Shown piece after piece: positions 1-11,106 of a DNA stretch of 64,000 nucleotides. The notes under the pieces were generated by a model. The model made no database searches. It saw nothing but the letters and a program-made list of their open reading frames with translations, and was not told where the DNA came from. Position 1 is the first letter of the stretch. Each line of letters begins with the position of its first letter. The translations under genes were made by a program, and so were the position numbers. Source of the stretch: Eutreptiella sp. 'Long Island Sound 2002' (lineage: Eukaryota > Euglenozoa > Euglenophyceae > Eutreptiales > Eutreptiaceae); assembly GCA_964036045.1 (NCBI GenBank), contig OZ038381.1, positions 152,042,352-152,106,351 on the forward strand, read 5' to 3'.

Positions 1-780
1 TGCCGTTCAAGGAGACACATGGATTCATCACCACCACGCACGAAAACTATTTTGAATATGCAATTTATAGGCCGAGTTCCTCCTCTCGGTCGGCACCGAA
101 CTAAAGAAGTACATTGTGCGGTACGTCCGCACAAACCAGCCTTCCACGCCATCAACTTCCAACATTGCCCCAGATCTTTGGCCCATCTTTCGGCTTCCTG
201 GCCCTCAACATCCGTAAGATACACGTTTTGCCCCCATAGTGTGTGAAGGTGGGTTAGGGCAAGCAACATAGAGGGCACTACGGTGTAGACCTTTATTGCC
301 CCATTCGGGGCCTTACGATTGGGGTAGTATTCCTTGAGTAGGTCAACTACTCTTTGTCGGTATTGTTTGTCACCTAGAAAGACACGCGCGGAAGTTAGGT
401 CAAAGACGTCCTTCTTTGTTGGACGCAAGGCCACATGGTCCGCTTGAGGGATTTTTTGTGAGGCTGGCATCAAGTCGCCCCACACATCCTTTAGGAGGCC
501 AATCACTACCCGACCGTCTCCTTCTTGCACCCAAGAGGAGACATCTTGTTGCAACCTCTTTTGGGTTGCATTGCAAAGATGGGCGGTTGCACGGGCATAG
601 TCCGAAAGCGTTGGGGGGGCGGGATGGCCCGGAGGAAGTCCCCCCACCTCTCTTGTTCATGAACCCCCTCTACCGGTTCCAAGCTGTCATGCTCATCAGA
701 GGGCCCACACTTTCCGTCCGGGGAGTAGTTGGCGACCTGCATGCCCTTGCCGCCGCCAGTCGTGCCCACCTCATGCCCCA
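1..780 (-). CDS. 3' part of a hypothetical host gene, open at window edge
   Basis: A minus-strand frame is open from about position 640 to base 1 with no stop, so the gene runs off the window. Upstream (780 to about 610) the coding signal continues in another frame; the change falls at the G run at 612-618. The product contains stretches such as LLKEYYPNRKAPNGAIKVYT and a Trp/Leu-rich end. I recognise no family. Its reading frame stops exactly at the edge of the transposon at 781 and resumes in phase beyond 5440, so this is the downstream half of an exon split by that insertion. The frame is inferred from its open length and protein-like composition; the product is unknown. Confidence 0.6.
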
Positions 781-807
781 CCCTTGGTACACGCTAGAAG
801 ACCCAAT
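781..807 (+). repeat. Left terminal inverted repeat of element 1
   Basis: It pairs with 5414-5440 over 27 perfect bases. The following 70 bp, rich in CTAG, closely match the inverted right end of element 2 (about 11,140-11,239), which ties the two elements to one family. Confidence 0.9.
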
Positions 808-942
808 GTTGATCTAGCCTAGAACACTCTAACCTAGATGTTCTAGCCCAGATTAGATCAATACTAGTATACTACTATAATGTCTACTCAGATGTGCCAA
901 TTTCTTCATGGTTACGCCGTGCATGCTTGCTATTGTCCGTAG

Positions 943-2990
943 TTCATTGTTGCATGTTCCCTTCTCTCGCGCTTGGATATTACACATTTCTTTGCAACGA
1001 AACGCCCCGCAACTTCCCCCCTTGCTCCCTCCTCAACCGGGAAGGATACTTCCCTCTTGTCTAAGGCACTATGGGACTTCAGTGGGGCTTCAAACCTCAA
1101 GGATGAGCTGCTGGGCCATTACTTGGCCACGTGGGCGCTATCATGCACCCTAGCACAGCGGCAATTCAACAACGTAGTCCAATATGTGAACTCCGCCACT
1201 TCTACCCATACCACGGGTGAGGCATGCAAGGCCGCCGCTAAGGCATACACCGCCTCCCTTCTCCCCCCCACCGCCATGTGTGAACTAGTGCTCAACACGA
1301 GGGCCCCCAAGTCCTCGTGGAGGACTCTCTCGGAGCTCTACACGCTCCGTAAATTGGAGTGTCACCGCACCGTCCCCGGTGGCCCCTACTCTTGTCAAAT
1401 TTGTACCGAGCGGGCTTTCCAAGCCCGTTGGAAGGAGTTGGTCGCCCCCGTGCAATTGGATGAGCCCGTTGCCACGGTGTTGCCCAAGGCCACCGGGATC
1501 TCATGGCCCTTCGCCTCATGGGTCACATACTTCCTCTCCCGGCCGGGCTTGGTGCTGTCAATCAACCGCAAATTCCCATGGACGTTCATCGTCCGGGGAG
1601 ATGCCTACCCCGTGGCCGGGGGGAATTGGACCCAACTCACCATCCCCTTGGCCAACTTCGACCGCTTGGCCCGCTCCCCCGCGGGCCTTTGGGTGTTGAG
1701 CATGGCCAATTGCGATGACAAGGCCATGAACACCCTTGGGACGTTGTGGAAGAGCAATTGGGAGGTAGGGCTCTCACCTGGTGCCTTTCGCTCGTTCTAG
1801 TTTGATCCAGTTAGCCTCGAACACCGCTCGCTAGAAGCTAGATTACACTGGACTAGAACGAAATTAACCCTCCCCCATGTCTCGTGTTTCGGTGATTCAG
1901 GACATCATTGACACGGGGTTCGTCCAATGGGGGGCCTCCAAGGAGGAGGCAAAGGTGATCCTCAGGGGGGATCAACCGTGGACACAAAGGGTGATCGGGG
2001 TGTCCACATGCCCACAAGTGGGCTCCATATTTAATGAGGGGATATGGAATGCCCAAAAGAAGACTTGGGAGGGTAGTGCTATCCGGCGGACCATGGAGGG
2101 TGATGAGGCCAACTACACGGCCTTCCTCCTTGGGACGCCTTCCTTGCAAGCCGCTGGCTCCAGTACGCAACAGATTCTGAAATTGCCACGTGCGTGGGTC
2201 GTCTTGTGCATTTTGCACGTGACAATGGCCATGGGCCGCTTGTTGGGGGAGTTTGTCGACCGGGAGGCTAGGTCGGTCACCCCTGCACTCCGTCAAGACC
2301 TGCAAGTTCCCCTGTCGGAGAGGCGTGCAGGTTGGAGCGTTTATGGGTCAGCTTCCCCGGATGGGGAAGAGACGGCCAATTTTTTTGACGCTTGGCCGGA
2401 TATTGCTAGGTGCCTGAGCATTAGGCCGAGCACGGCCAAGTACAAGGCCATCGCGAACATGTGGGACCTGCTACAGGCCCTCTATTGTACATATCAGGGC
2501 CCTAACCCATTGAACTGTGCTGCCGTGGCCCGTGATTTCCGGCGACACTGTACTGTTGGAACAGCATCATGGTATCTACTGAGCCTTGAGCATGATGTAG
2601 ATACCATGTTGCAGAACATTAAGCCATTTGGGCTTGCTATGTTCTCGGGTGACATTTCGGAAAGCATCAACCGCTTACTGAGACATGGTGACAACGAGCA
2701 CAGCAACCGGGGGGGGGGGGTGTCAGGTGGAGGGGGTGGACGAGGTGTCGGGTCGTCAGTGGTCGGCCATCCACAAGGAGGCCAATGTGCAAGCACACTG
2801 CATGACATGGCTGTCTGCATACTTTGACGTGTCGCTGGTTGTGCACGGGGGGCCGCGGTCGCACGTGCCATGCTCGGGCACGGATGCCATGGAGGTAAGG
2901 AGGGGCCAGGCCACATGCAAGCTTCCCTCAAGCAGAATATTGCCCAACAGCAGGGCATCGAAGGAGTTGATGGACGAGCTAATCCGCCAG
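943..2990 (+). CDS. Transposase-like protein of element 1, two exons
   Basis: Exon 943-1764 joins exon 1901-2990 in phase 0. The frame opens at 943 just after a possible acceptor (CCGTAG), so the true start may lie in an earlier exon near the ATG at 909. An early segment reads DITHFFATKR. Later come a CQIC pair, RGDAYPVAGGNWTQL and SMANCDDK near the end of exon 1. Exon 2 has LEHDVDTML and SGDISESINR, acidic positions that could be catalytic. The G12 run at 2709-2720 breaks the frame; beyond it the coding continues in the +1 frame to LMDELIRQ at the donor. It is the only sizeable gene inside the TIRs, so a transposase role is inferred from position. A diverged copy of the RGDAYP region lies near 39.8 kb. 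Confidence 0.6.
1765..1900 (+). other. Intron 1 of the element 1 gene
   Basis: The donor is GGAG|GTAGGG and the acceptor GATTCAG|GAC. Both flanking exons meet at codon boundaries. The intron holds several CTAGAA/TTCTAG copies in opposite orientations, the same motif as the transposon ends. Confidence 0.7.
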
Positions 2991-3145
2991 GTATCTTGTC
3001 TTGTTGTGCGTTCTAGCGCTGAGCTAGGGAAGCGTTCTAGCGTTGATCCAGGCAGCACGATGGGTCGCTAGAACGTCGCTAGAACGCTGCTAGAGCGGTT
3101 GCCTAGAACGCTGCTAGAACGCTCATGTGTTTTCTATAGAATCAG
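2991..3145 (+). other. Intron 2 of the element 1 gene
   Basis: The donor is CGCCAG|GTATCT and the acceptor AGAATCAG|GCG, phase 0 on both sides. The left half carries GCGTTCTAGCG and the right half several CGCTAGAACG copies, so the intron could fold as a hairpin. Confidence 0.75.
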
Positions 3146-4886
3146 GCGACCAAGGCGATGATGGCGCAGGTGATGGCGGCGCAGGTGAAAGAACAGGCCG
3201 AGCCGAAGGCCGAGCAGGCCGAGGGCAAGCCCAAGGCCACGGCCAAGCCACCCCCCCTCGCCAAGCCCAAGGCCAAGCCCCAGCCCCAATTCCAAGCCCC
3301 ACATCCCATCCCCACCCCCCAAACCTGGACACCCCCCTCCTCGTCGCCCCGGAGAATCCGGTTTGGACTCTCCGGTTTTTGTTGCAACGGGTTCACCACC
3401 GGCTGTTGGGGGGGGGGGGGGGGTGGGTATGGGTGGACGGGAGGGGGGGTCCACCTGGACAAGCCCCTGCGGCTAGGGGTGGTCAAGGGGTGGTGGGGGT
3501 GGCAACAGGAGTTGCCGGGGCCGCAGAAGAGATGGGGGGAGACGCCTCCCCCCCGGATATGGGGTTGAAGATGTTTGAGTTGGCGCAAACCAACCTCTTC
3601 CCCCCCGAGAGGAAAAATGGGGCGGGGGCACCCACACCCAGCGCAAAGCCCCGCTGGGGCCCCCCCGCAACCACACCCCCCCCAACCCCCGGGACGCCTT
3701 CGCCAAGGCCATGGTAGCAATCTCCCCCGCCCTGGACCTCCAAGGCACGGTATGTTGATTGCGTTCTAGCGTTCATCTAGCTAACCGTTGTAGCGTTGAT
3801 CTAGCCACTGCCTTGCCGCCGCCGCTAGAACGCCGCTAGAACGCCGCTATAACAGTTGCCTAGAACACCGCTAGAACGCACCTGCACTATGTTTCTGTTC
3901 TCAGGTTGCCGGCGTGCAGACGTGTGGAGCCGACCCCGATAGGGTGCGCGTGGAGTGGCGCGATGGCGGAGGCTGGACGCGCCTTGTGGGGGTCACCGAG
4001 TTGGGCCGGTTAATGGGGACGGACCCCAATTTGGCCCTCTCGGTGCTGGACGGTTTGGCTAGGTGGGAAGCTGGTAGGAGTGCGGGGGGCATGGACGCGC
4101 GGCGCAAGGGTTGGGTGAGGTTGCAGGACCGGGCGGGGGAGACCGGCAGCACCAGCAGCAGCACCACCAACAGCGGGGGGAGGACACCACCCTCAAGGCC
4201 CCCAAACCGCCCCCAAGGGCCCAAAGAAAAAACCCCGCTTGGAGGGTAGCGAGGAAGACGCCCACCCCCAAGCCCAGCAGAGGAAGCCCAAGGCCAAGCC
4301 CAAGCCCAAGGGCAAGGGTAAGGGCAAGGCCAACCCCCCCCCCCTCCCAAAACCCCAAGCCCCCCCCTTGCAAGATATGGGCCGGGACCCCTATGGGAAT
4401 GTGCCCGGTGTGGGGGACACCCGGTATGTCCCTTGGGAGGAGGGGGGCAATGGGGGGACCGTCTGCCAAGTGACGGTGTTGGGGGATTGGGATGCGGAGT
4501 TGGACCCGGGGGAGTGGTGGGTGGTGTCGCAAGGGTCCAATGGGGAGGGCGGGGAAGAAGGGGAAGAAGGGGAAGAAGAGGAAGCGGGGGCAAGAGGGGG
4601 GCACCTTCCGGGTGGCGGGGGGGCTCCTCTTCCGCACCCGGGAGGAGGCAAAGGCCCACTTCCGGGAGGCCTTGGGGGAGGGGGACGACGGGGACAACGG
4701 GGATGACGGGGATGACGAGGGGGACGAGGGTGACAAGGGTGACAAGTGGGGGGGGGGGGGGCTGGCAAGGGGGGTGAGGTGGGGGGTGACACGGGGGGTG
4801 AGAAGGAAGGGGACACGGGGGATGAGAAGGGGGGTGCCGGGAGCAAGGATGAGCCCTGGCAACCCCCCACCACGCAGGAGGGGTAA
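3146..4886 (+). CDS. Low-complexity C-terminal exons of the element 1 gene
   Basis: Exon 3146-3749 follows intron 2 in frame (ATKAMMAQVMAAQVKEQAEP), then becomes Pro/Lys/Gly rich. Its coding changes frame at the G run near 3408-3423 and again among the C runs near 3661-3690, ending RDAFAKAMVAISPALDLQGT at the donor. Exon 3905-4886 begins VAGVQTCGADPDRVRVEWRD, passes through Lys-Pro repeats, a Gly/Glu stretch and a GDDGDN acidic repeat, and stops at TAA 4884-4886. At least two more frame changes occur at homopolymers. I recognise no domain. The charged disordered tail could bind nucleic acid, but this is a guess. Confidence 0.45.
3750..3904 (+). other. Intron 3 of the element 1 gene
   Basis: The donor is GGCACG|GTATGT and the acceptor CTGTTCTCAG|GTT. 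Like introns 1 and 2 it contains TTCTAGCG on the left and repeated CGCTAGAACG on the right. Confidence 0.75.
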
Positions 4887-5260
4887 CCTGCGTGTCGCCA
4901 CTCGCGAATGGGGGCCTAGGGGGGCAGGGAGCTAACCGGGCTAATCGGGCTAACCCACCACCACGTGACCCGGCGCCGGCTCCCCAAGTGACCTATGGGG
5001 TGGGGTGGGGGCTAACCGGGCTAACCGGGGGGGGGGGGGGGGCAAGGCGCTACGTGAATCTGGTCCAGCATCGGGACCCTGTGATTGGCCACGGCTGGCC
5101 ATCGTAGCCGGGGCAGCTTCTCTTTGAGGAGTGGCGGAGCAGTCATATATATTGTACTAGCGGCGTTCTACCGAACCGTTCTAGCGGCGTTCTAGCGGCG
5201 CTCGCTGGAACGTCGCTAGAACGCCCCTCGAACGATAATTTTTTGGACTCAAAATCAGGT
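4887..5260. repeat. Right subterminal CTAGAACG cluster of element 1
   Basis: From about 5155 to 5235 there are TTCTAGCGGCGTTCTAGCG copies followed by CGCTAGAACG copies, a local inverted arrangement. The preceding 4887-5150 is G-rich with a G12 run and no recognised gene. Confidence 0.6.
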
Positions 5261-5413
5261 GAAAACAATGAAAATGTGGGAAAAAAAAAGTATGGGCCCC
5301 CGAGTACGGATAGGGGCTTCCAAGTTAGACCCCTCAACCCCCCCCCTCGTGGGGGGGGTATCCCCCTCTTTTTTTCGTTCCAGCCGCTCTAGCGGGTTCG
5401 GGGCTAGAACAAG

Positions 5414-5440
5414 ATTGGGTCTTCTAGCGTGTACCAAGGG
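5414..5440 (-). repeat. Right terminal inverted repeat of element 1
   Basis: This is the reverse complement of 781-807. Its inner neighbour (about 5260-5413) resembles, after reversal, the left 200 bp of element 2, with shared poly-A and CTAGAGCGGC stretches. Confidence 0.9.
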
Positions 5441-6177
5441 CAAAAATGTGCTGTCCCCCAAGGGGACATTGATTATCAACTGCAAATGTTCAATTTGGGC
5501 GTTGAGCCCTGCCTCGGCATCCATTGCACATAGACGACCACGGTCGCCACTTCCATCCACAACCACACCACGTTACCGAATCGTCTGCGTTCCCCGCACT
5601 GGCTGGGGCACCAGGCCAAACCCCAACAAAGACATCGCGGCGGGTGGCAGCGGCCCGCCACAAAGGCGTGGCGTCCGTGCATACCAACATGGAGATCTTG
5701 TTCGTGCCCCTTCGGGGGGGGTGAACACACCTTGTTGTAGTGGAAGGCGCAATCACTCACCTACAACATCCGCCAAAGACGCCGCAGCGGCCGCGTGCTT
5801 CTTGTCCCCTTGTCCCCACACACTCACGGCCACGGCATCGTACAGCATTATCGCATGCCTTACCTCATACAACTCATCACCGGTGCACCTACGCGGCAAC
5901 CGCGATGTATGTCGCATAGACAATTGCATTGCGCAACCACGGCGCAACACATCCACGGCATATCCGTTGACGTCTGTAGCCGCTGCCATCACCTCCCCTG
6001 CAATGTCCATACTGCCACCCACCCGGGAAACCACATTGGTGGCGGCGCGCCGAAAAAACACCTCCGGATCTTGGAGGATTGCCCGCACCACGCGCTGCGC
6101 CAGTACTAGCCGCTCACGTTGCTGGTCAAGCCCAAGTTCAAAGTAGGGTTTGCGTAGCATTTTGCCACCCTCAACCT
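5441..6177 (-). CDS. Upstream exons of the transposon-split host gene, hypothetical
   Basis: The first exon starts after a clear acceptor (CTTCCTTTCAG) near 6177 and runs to the canonical donor GTAG|GTGAGT at about 5757. It contains QDPEVFFRRAATNVV and GDELYEVRHAIMLYDAVAV. A second coding stretch (about 5700 to 5441) begins beyond the C8/G8 run at 5715. It changes frame near 5570 and ends with AQIEHLQLIINVPLGDSTFL directly at the transposon edge. The frame of that last stretch is exactly in phase with the 780-to-1 segment once the element and one CA are removed. No family recognised. Confidence 0.55.
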
Positions 6178-7062
6178 GAAAGGAAGCCACCATGCAATGC
6201 ATCTAGAAAAAACATGCACATGGTGTCTAAATAGGAAGTGCCCGGAAACCCTGTTTCGGGAAGCCATTTGTAATTAGGAACCCTACCGGGAACCCGGTAA
6301 CATGTCCGAAACATGAAGGAGGAGTCATGAAAAATAGCACAGGGCCTCAAATCAAATTGTTATCCGAGAAGTCAATCTGAGAAGGGGTTCGTGATCCAAA
6401 AATTGCCCAAGAAGTCCATGTGGGAAGGGGTTCCTGATCAGATTCGGGTTCGTGAAATGGCTGTGCATGAGACACGTGCACCCGGGGGGGGGGGGGGTTC
6501 CCACCCCCCCTAGGGGAGGGGGGGGTTCTCCCACCCCCCGGACCAGAAAAGACTCCCTCGAACGAACAGGCCCAACCATCCTTCACGTCTTTGCTTGACG
6601 ATGGTCCAGGTTCGGACATGCTTTGCCCAAAGGGAGGTGTGTACAAAAAACACAGACAGTGAAAGCCAGCCGCAGCAAACTTGCTGCAAGGCGCGCAACG
6701 TTGCGCACAATATCCATAGGAGTATACATATGAGCGTACTTGTGCGCGCACTTTGCTGCCGCGCACCGTGTGCTCAACGGCTACCTAATGACGTACAGGC
6801 GCAATTCCCGTCACCAAAACGTGTGACTGCCGCAAACCCGATGTCCATGAATCATTACACGCATACGCGTGTACCGTCGGTGCACTACGCACCACCGTTT
6901 TCGTCTTCGCATTGCGGGGGGGGGGGGGGGGGCTGGAGACTTCATGCACGTTATACGGCTGATTCTTTCGCTAACCCTTGGACGTTGGGGAGGGGATCAC
7001 GTTTTGCGTTTTGCGGGTGCTGCCCATGCCACGAGTGCCGCTAACTATGCCTTGGTTGCGCC
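6178..7062. other. No gene recognised; repeat-like and G-rich
   Basis: 6220-6440 holds phrases such as GGAACCC and CCGAGAAG that recur at 8130-8310 and 13,190-13,310, suggesting a degraded interspersed repeat. Long G/C runs lie at 6484-6540 and 6916-6932. No frame reads as a convincing protein. Confidence 0.5.
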
Positions 7063-7072
7063 TCATGGGACT

Positions 7073-7431
7073 TTAGCCACTAAGACGGTCCACGAGTTGC
7101 CACAGCCGGTTCGCGTCTGCCAGAGCCCGCTCTCGCACCTGCAATGCATTGTCAAGCTCCGATCGCAGCCGTGTGCTTTCCTCCGTGAGCCGCACCACAT
7201 CCGTTTGAAGCCGCGTTGTCTCTGCCTTTGCCGGATCCGCTGCTTCTTGCAAAGTGTCCACGCTGCTTTGCAAGTGGTCAACCCGTTGCTGGAGGTGTCC
7301 TTCTCCTTGCCAAGACGCGCAATCTGGGGCTTCTGGGATCCCGGCTTCGGCTTAACAGCCGCCCTTGCATCACAGGACACGTGTGCGCAGAGGTCATCAA
7401 CATTGCGTTGGTCCAGGGTCGCTACAACCAC
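7073..7431 (-). CDS. Coiled-coil-like hypothetical fragment
   Basis: The minus frame ending at 7073 reads as a heptad-rich helix (ETTRLQTDVVRLTEESTRL) and stops after QLVDRLSG. It is open upstream to about 7330; protein-like sequence (NVDDLCAHVSCDARAAVKPK) continues to 7431 in another frame, so there is a one-base break or a splice. It could be an exon of the same minus-strand unit as 5.4-6.2 kb, but nothing proves it. Confidence 0.4.
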
Positions 7432-7720
7432 CTAGCCCATCTGGCCCACCTTCTACTCATGCTCTAGCTTGCTCCGTTTGCCTGGTCCGGGCATTGCACA
7501 TGGCGGTTCATCAGGGGGTTCATCGTCCGCTTCATGGTCTACGTACACATAGGTGCGGCCGCCCAAACACCCCAATTCGTGCTTCTGCCTATACTCGAAC
7601 TCCTTGTGCTGTACATGTCTCAGTGCTGGCGCGGGCACCTCTGCACCACACAGAAGATAGGGAGCTGGTCATCTTTGCTAACTTGCGCACCTGATGCCCA
7701 TCCTCCCAACAAATGTGATT

Positions 7721-8071
7721 CTACGTGCCAGACTTGCCATACGCAAATGCTGCCAAGAGCCAAGTACATCTCCCCGAGGCATCGTGGCTCTCGTATACAA
7801 GAGGCAGCACGCAGCTGAGCTCCATGAGGTGTGTCATGCCCTCGATCCGCCATTGGATACACAGTGCGCACTGCTTGTACCAGTTGGTGTTCGCATGTCC
7901 CATGATGCACTCTGACATAGCCTGGATCTTCACTGATGCCTTCGGCGGTATTGCCCCACACACATGGGGGCCTGGTCCAACCCCTGTGATCTGCATCTTG
8001 GGCACTTGCTGCCCTTCCGGGGCATCCTCTGCTGCACGCCCATCGCCCATACGTGCTTGCTCATCCACCAC
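7721..8071 (-). CDS. Hypothetical protein fragment
   Basis: This minus frame includes KMQITGVGPGPHVCGAIPPK, then MGHANTNWYKQCALCIQWRI and MELSCVLPLVYESHDASG. The Cys/Trp/His content and even amino-acid use suggest real coding, but the listed start is GTG and the ends look like exon edges. No family recognised. Confidence 0.4.
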   Translation of the reverse strand: MVDEQARMGDGRAAEDAPEGQQVPKMQITGVGPGPHVCGAIPPKASVKIQAMSECIMGHANTNWYKQCALCIQWRIEGMTHLMELSCVLPLVYESHDASGRCTWLLAAFAYGKSGT

Positions 8072-8610
8072 CAGTGTCAGCCAGACGTCAACAGTGACCT
8101 ACACGGGCAAACCGTCGTGACAGGGAATGCACGTGGTTCTGGGATGTTATCAGGAATCCCATCAAGAACCCAAACTGGGAACCTCTTCGTGCTCAGGAAC
8201 CCTACCGAGGTCCCCATTTCAAAATCCCTTGTCTGATCAGGAACTCGTTCTCCGACGCACTTCTCCGCCGACTTTCTCACCAAGAACCACTTCGCAAAGC
8301 CCATTCCTCGCGGACTTCCTCATCGCATGCGAGACCGATGTTCGGCACTAAAATTAAGCATCCTGCGGGCACCGAACCCTCCTGCATATCATGTCAGGCA
8401 CACGGCAGTACAGCAGGCCAGTACAGTCAATACCTGCGTGCATCTGCATCACTAGGCTCCATCCTTCGATGTCTCCGCCAGCCAGTCACACGTCAGACCC
8501 ATGCGGGGGTCCAGCATTGGCCATAAAGGTGGTTTGCTGAAAAGTACAGGCGTCCACCACCGCCTGTCGTACATCCATATGGTTCATACTGCCAGTGCAT
8601 TCATATGCTG
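8072..8610. other. No gene recognised
   Basis: 8130-8310 repeats the CAGGAACCC / GATCAGGAAC phrases also seen near 6.3 kb and 13.2 kb. The rest shows no convincing frame. Confidence 0.5.
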
Positions 8611-8615
8611 TTCAA

Positions 8616-9407
8616 TCACACAGGCTCAACGTGTCCCCTTCTTGGTTGTCTAGCATTGGCTGCAGTGCATGTCCCATTTTCCCAACGCATGATGGAGGCC
8701 TGCTCGTCGTCTCGGCCCATGCCGAAACCACCAAACTGGTACCTCAGTGCCATGATGTACCCATGAGGAACCCTGCTCACCGTGCTGTTGTGGTCCTTGA
8801 CTGACTCCAACGTCTGGGCCTCGTGTGCCCATGACCCCAGCGGGCACTCATCCCACGTGACATTACAATGATCATATGGTCGCAAAGGGTTGCGAAGGGA
8901 TGCTGTCAGGCGGTACAAGGCAAGGTGCGATGTGGAGGTCACTTGCACTATCCCTTTGGAGTCTTGGTGGTACATCTTCTTTTTCCGCTGCTGGTAGTAA
9001 TCTCTCCACTTCAGGGTGTACTACAACCACCTGGCCATGCTGTGCATGGCGACCCCTACCTTGTAACGCATGGCTAAGACTATTATGGCATCCGCCTCTA
9101 CCCTTTCTATGGTGGCCTTGGTGATCTTATACCCTCCTATTGGCATCTGCCTTCCTGGTCCATACAGTATGGACCAGCGCGGCTGTAGTATTTGACATAT
9201 CTGTTCGCGCAGATCGTCTAATCCTGTGGTTTGCATTATGGGGGACCCCAGTATGTCCAGCAACTGTCGTTTCCTTTTTCTTGTTACGTCTCCTCCCGCA
9301 TACACCTTTACTTTGTTGTACACCTGACGCAACGGGGCTGTGGCGCCCTTACAATGTTGGCCTGCTTTTACTACCCGGGTTGTGCGCTTTTTCGGTCGAT
9401 AGTGCGC
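8616..9407 (-). pseudogene. C-terminal region of LINE A2 beyond element 2
   Basis: The frame resumes at 9407 with HYRPKKRTTRVVKAGQHCKG and continues through VYAGGDVTRKRKRQ, matching the basic GAKRKRKAEV region of A1. A TAG at 9021-9023 interrupts it; the same frame goes on with KWRDYYQQRKKKMYHQ to a stop at 8616. Confidence 0.65.
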
Positions 9408-10099
9408 TTCCCTTGATACACGCTAGAATACCCAATCTCGTTCTAGCCTAGAACCGGCTAGAGCGGCTAAAACAAAAAAAAGTGGTGGTTGCCCCGACCC
9501 ATGGGCATAGGGGGGCGTATGAAGGGTGCAAATTGGACCCCTATTACCATACAGGGGGGTGCATACCTTGTTTTTCAGAAAAACACATTTTTGACCTGGA
9601 ATTCAACAAGTACAAAAAACCGTTCTAGGATCGTTCTACTGGCGCTCTAGCGCCGCCCCGCTAGAACGCCGCTAGAACGATCCTAGAACGCTTCGCTAGA
9701 ACAAGGCTAGAACAAAAACATGCACACACATTTGGCAAGTAAAAGACACCAATGTGGGAAGGGGGGGGGGTCCATGACACATAGACACATAGAAACCATC
9801 ACATTTGGTATATGTCTAGTCATATTTGCGTGCGCGCACACACACAACACACACAAAACACACACATGCACGCACACATTTTGACGTAGGCACAGGCACC
9901 GTGGGGCTGCCCTCCCTTCAAGCTTTGGTTGGGGGAGGGGGGGTGTCTTTGCTTGGGTCACACATTTTTCCGGGGGAGGCTTAAGAACTACCTTGAGCGG
10001 GGGGGGGGGGGGGTTGAACTCAGGGGTCTGGCTGGGTGTTCTTTTCTTTGTTTCACAGGTGGCTTTTTATTGGATTTTGTGGGTTTCTCCTTACAAACT

Positions 10100-10480
10100 G
10101 CAATTTCAAGTTGCAGGTATGCCATGCAATGCTGTGCAGTGTTGTGGTGTGCTGTGGTCTCCTAAGGTGTAAAGTGGTGTCAAATACTGTGGTGTGTTAT
10201 GGTGCATTGCGGTCTGCTGTAGTGTGTGATCTGCTGTGGTGTGATGTACTGTGCGGGGGGGGGGGGGTAGTGTGTTGTGGTCACATGACGTGCCCTGTGG
10301 CGTGTTGTGTTGTCATGTGGTGCGGGCGGGTGTCATGTGGTGTGGTCTGGTGTCATGTGCTGTGGTGTGGTGTGGTGCGGTGGGGTATCGTGCGATACGG
10401 TTGCCTGTCTGGTTTGTTGAATGGTGTGTTGTTTGCTTGGCAGGTTGGGTTGTTTGGCAGCTTGGGTTATTTGTTGGGTG
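10100..10480 (+). repeat. GT-rich minisatellite in the left arm of element 2
   Basis: Irregular repeats of TGTGGTGTGCTGTGG, with a G run near 10,255-10,267. The inverted counterpart lies at about 10,570-10,770. Similar GT-rich arrays occur at 22.2-23.4 kb and 38.6 kb. Confidence 0.7.
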
Positions 10481-11062
10481 TTCGCCTGGTTGGGGCACGC
10501 TATGTGGTGTTTGCACCCTATGGTGTTTGGTGCCATATGCGGGTGTATGTAGCAGACCGCAGCGCAGCACGGCACACCACACCACATGACATGAGGCCAT
10601 AGCACATGACACCCGACCGCACCACATGACACCGCAACACACCACATTGCACCTCATGTGACCAGAACTCAACACACCACGCCACTACACAGCACAGCAC
10701 ACCATAGCGGATCACACACCACAACAGACTACAACACAGCACATCACACCAGTTTACACCTTAGGAGACCACAACACACCGCAAGACTGCACAGCATTGC
10801 ATGGCATACCTGCAACTTGAAATTGCAGTTTGTCAGGGGAAACCGACAAAATGCAATAAAAAACCACCTGTGAAACAAAGAAAAGAACACCCTCCCAGAC
10901 CCCTGAATTCAACTCCCCCCCCGCCCAAGGTAGTTCTCAAGCCCCCCCCCCCCCCCCCTGAGAAATGTGCGACACAAGCAAAGACGCCCCCCCCCCCCCC
11001 CCCCAACCAACACTTGAAGGGAGGGCAGCCCCACGGCGCCCCTACGTCAAAATGTGTGCATG

Positions 11063-11106
11063 CATGTGTGTGTGTGTGTGTGTGTGTGTTTGTATGTGTG
11101 TGTGTG
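11063..11106 (+). repeat. (TG)n microsatellite
   Basis: A short TG run in the right arm of element 2, paired with the CA-rich stretch at about 9,835-9,880 in the left arm. Confidence 0.9.

Larger units (their letters stand above)
781..5440 (+). mobile_element. TIR DNA transposon with CTAGAACG-rich ends (element 1)
   Basis: Both ends carry the same inverted sequence, beginning CCCTTGGTACACGCTAGAA. It is perfect for about 27 bp and recognisable beyond that. The flanking bases are CA on both sides (779-780 and 5441-5442), a 2-bp target duplication. Inside the ends and in the introns are many copies of CTAGAACG and its complement TTCTAGCG, in both orientations, like the subterminal repeats of CACTA-type elements. 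A plus-strand gene with introns fills the interior. Ends starting CCC with a short duplication could fit the broad CMC group, but the protein does not let me assign a superfamily. Removing the element with one CA rejoins the minus-strand host frame, which supports the boundaries. Confidence 0.85.

Noticed and set aside
3127-4901. Long Pro/Gly-rich minus-strand frames opposite the element 1 gene
   Set aside because: They are shadows of GC-rich, low-complexity plus-strand exons with supported splice sites.
10036-10602. 188-codon Cys/Val-rich plus-strand frame in element 2
   Set aside because: It translates a GT-rich minisatellite within an inverted repeat; the complementary arm gives equally long frames on the other strand.
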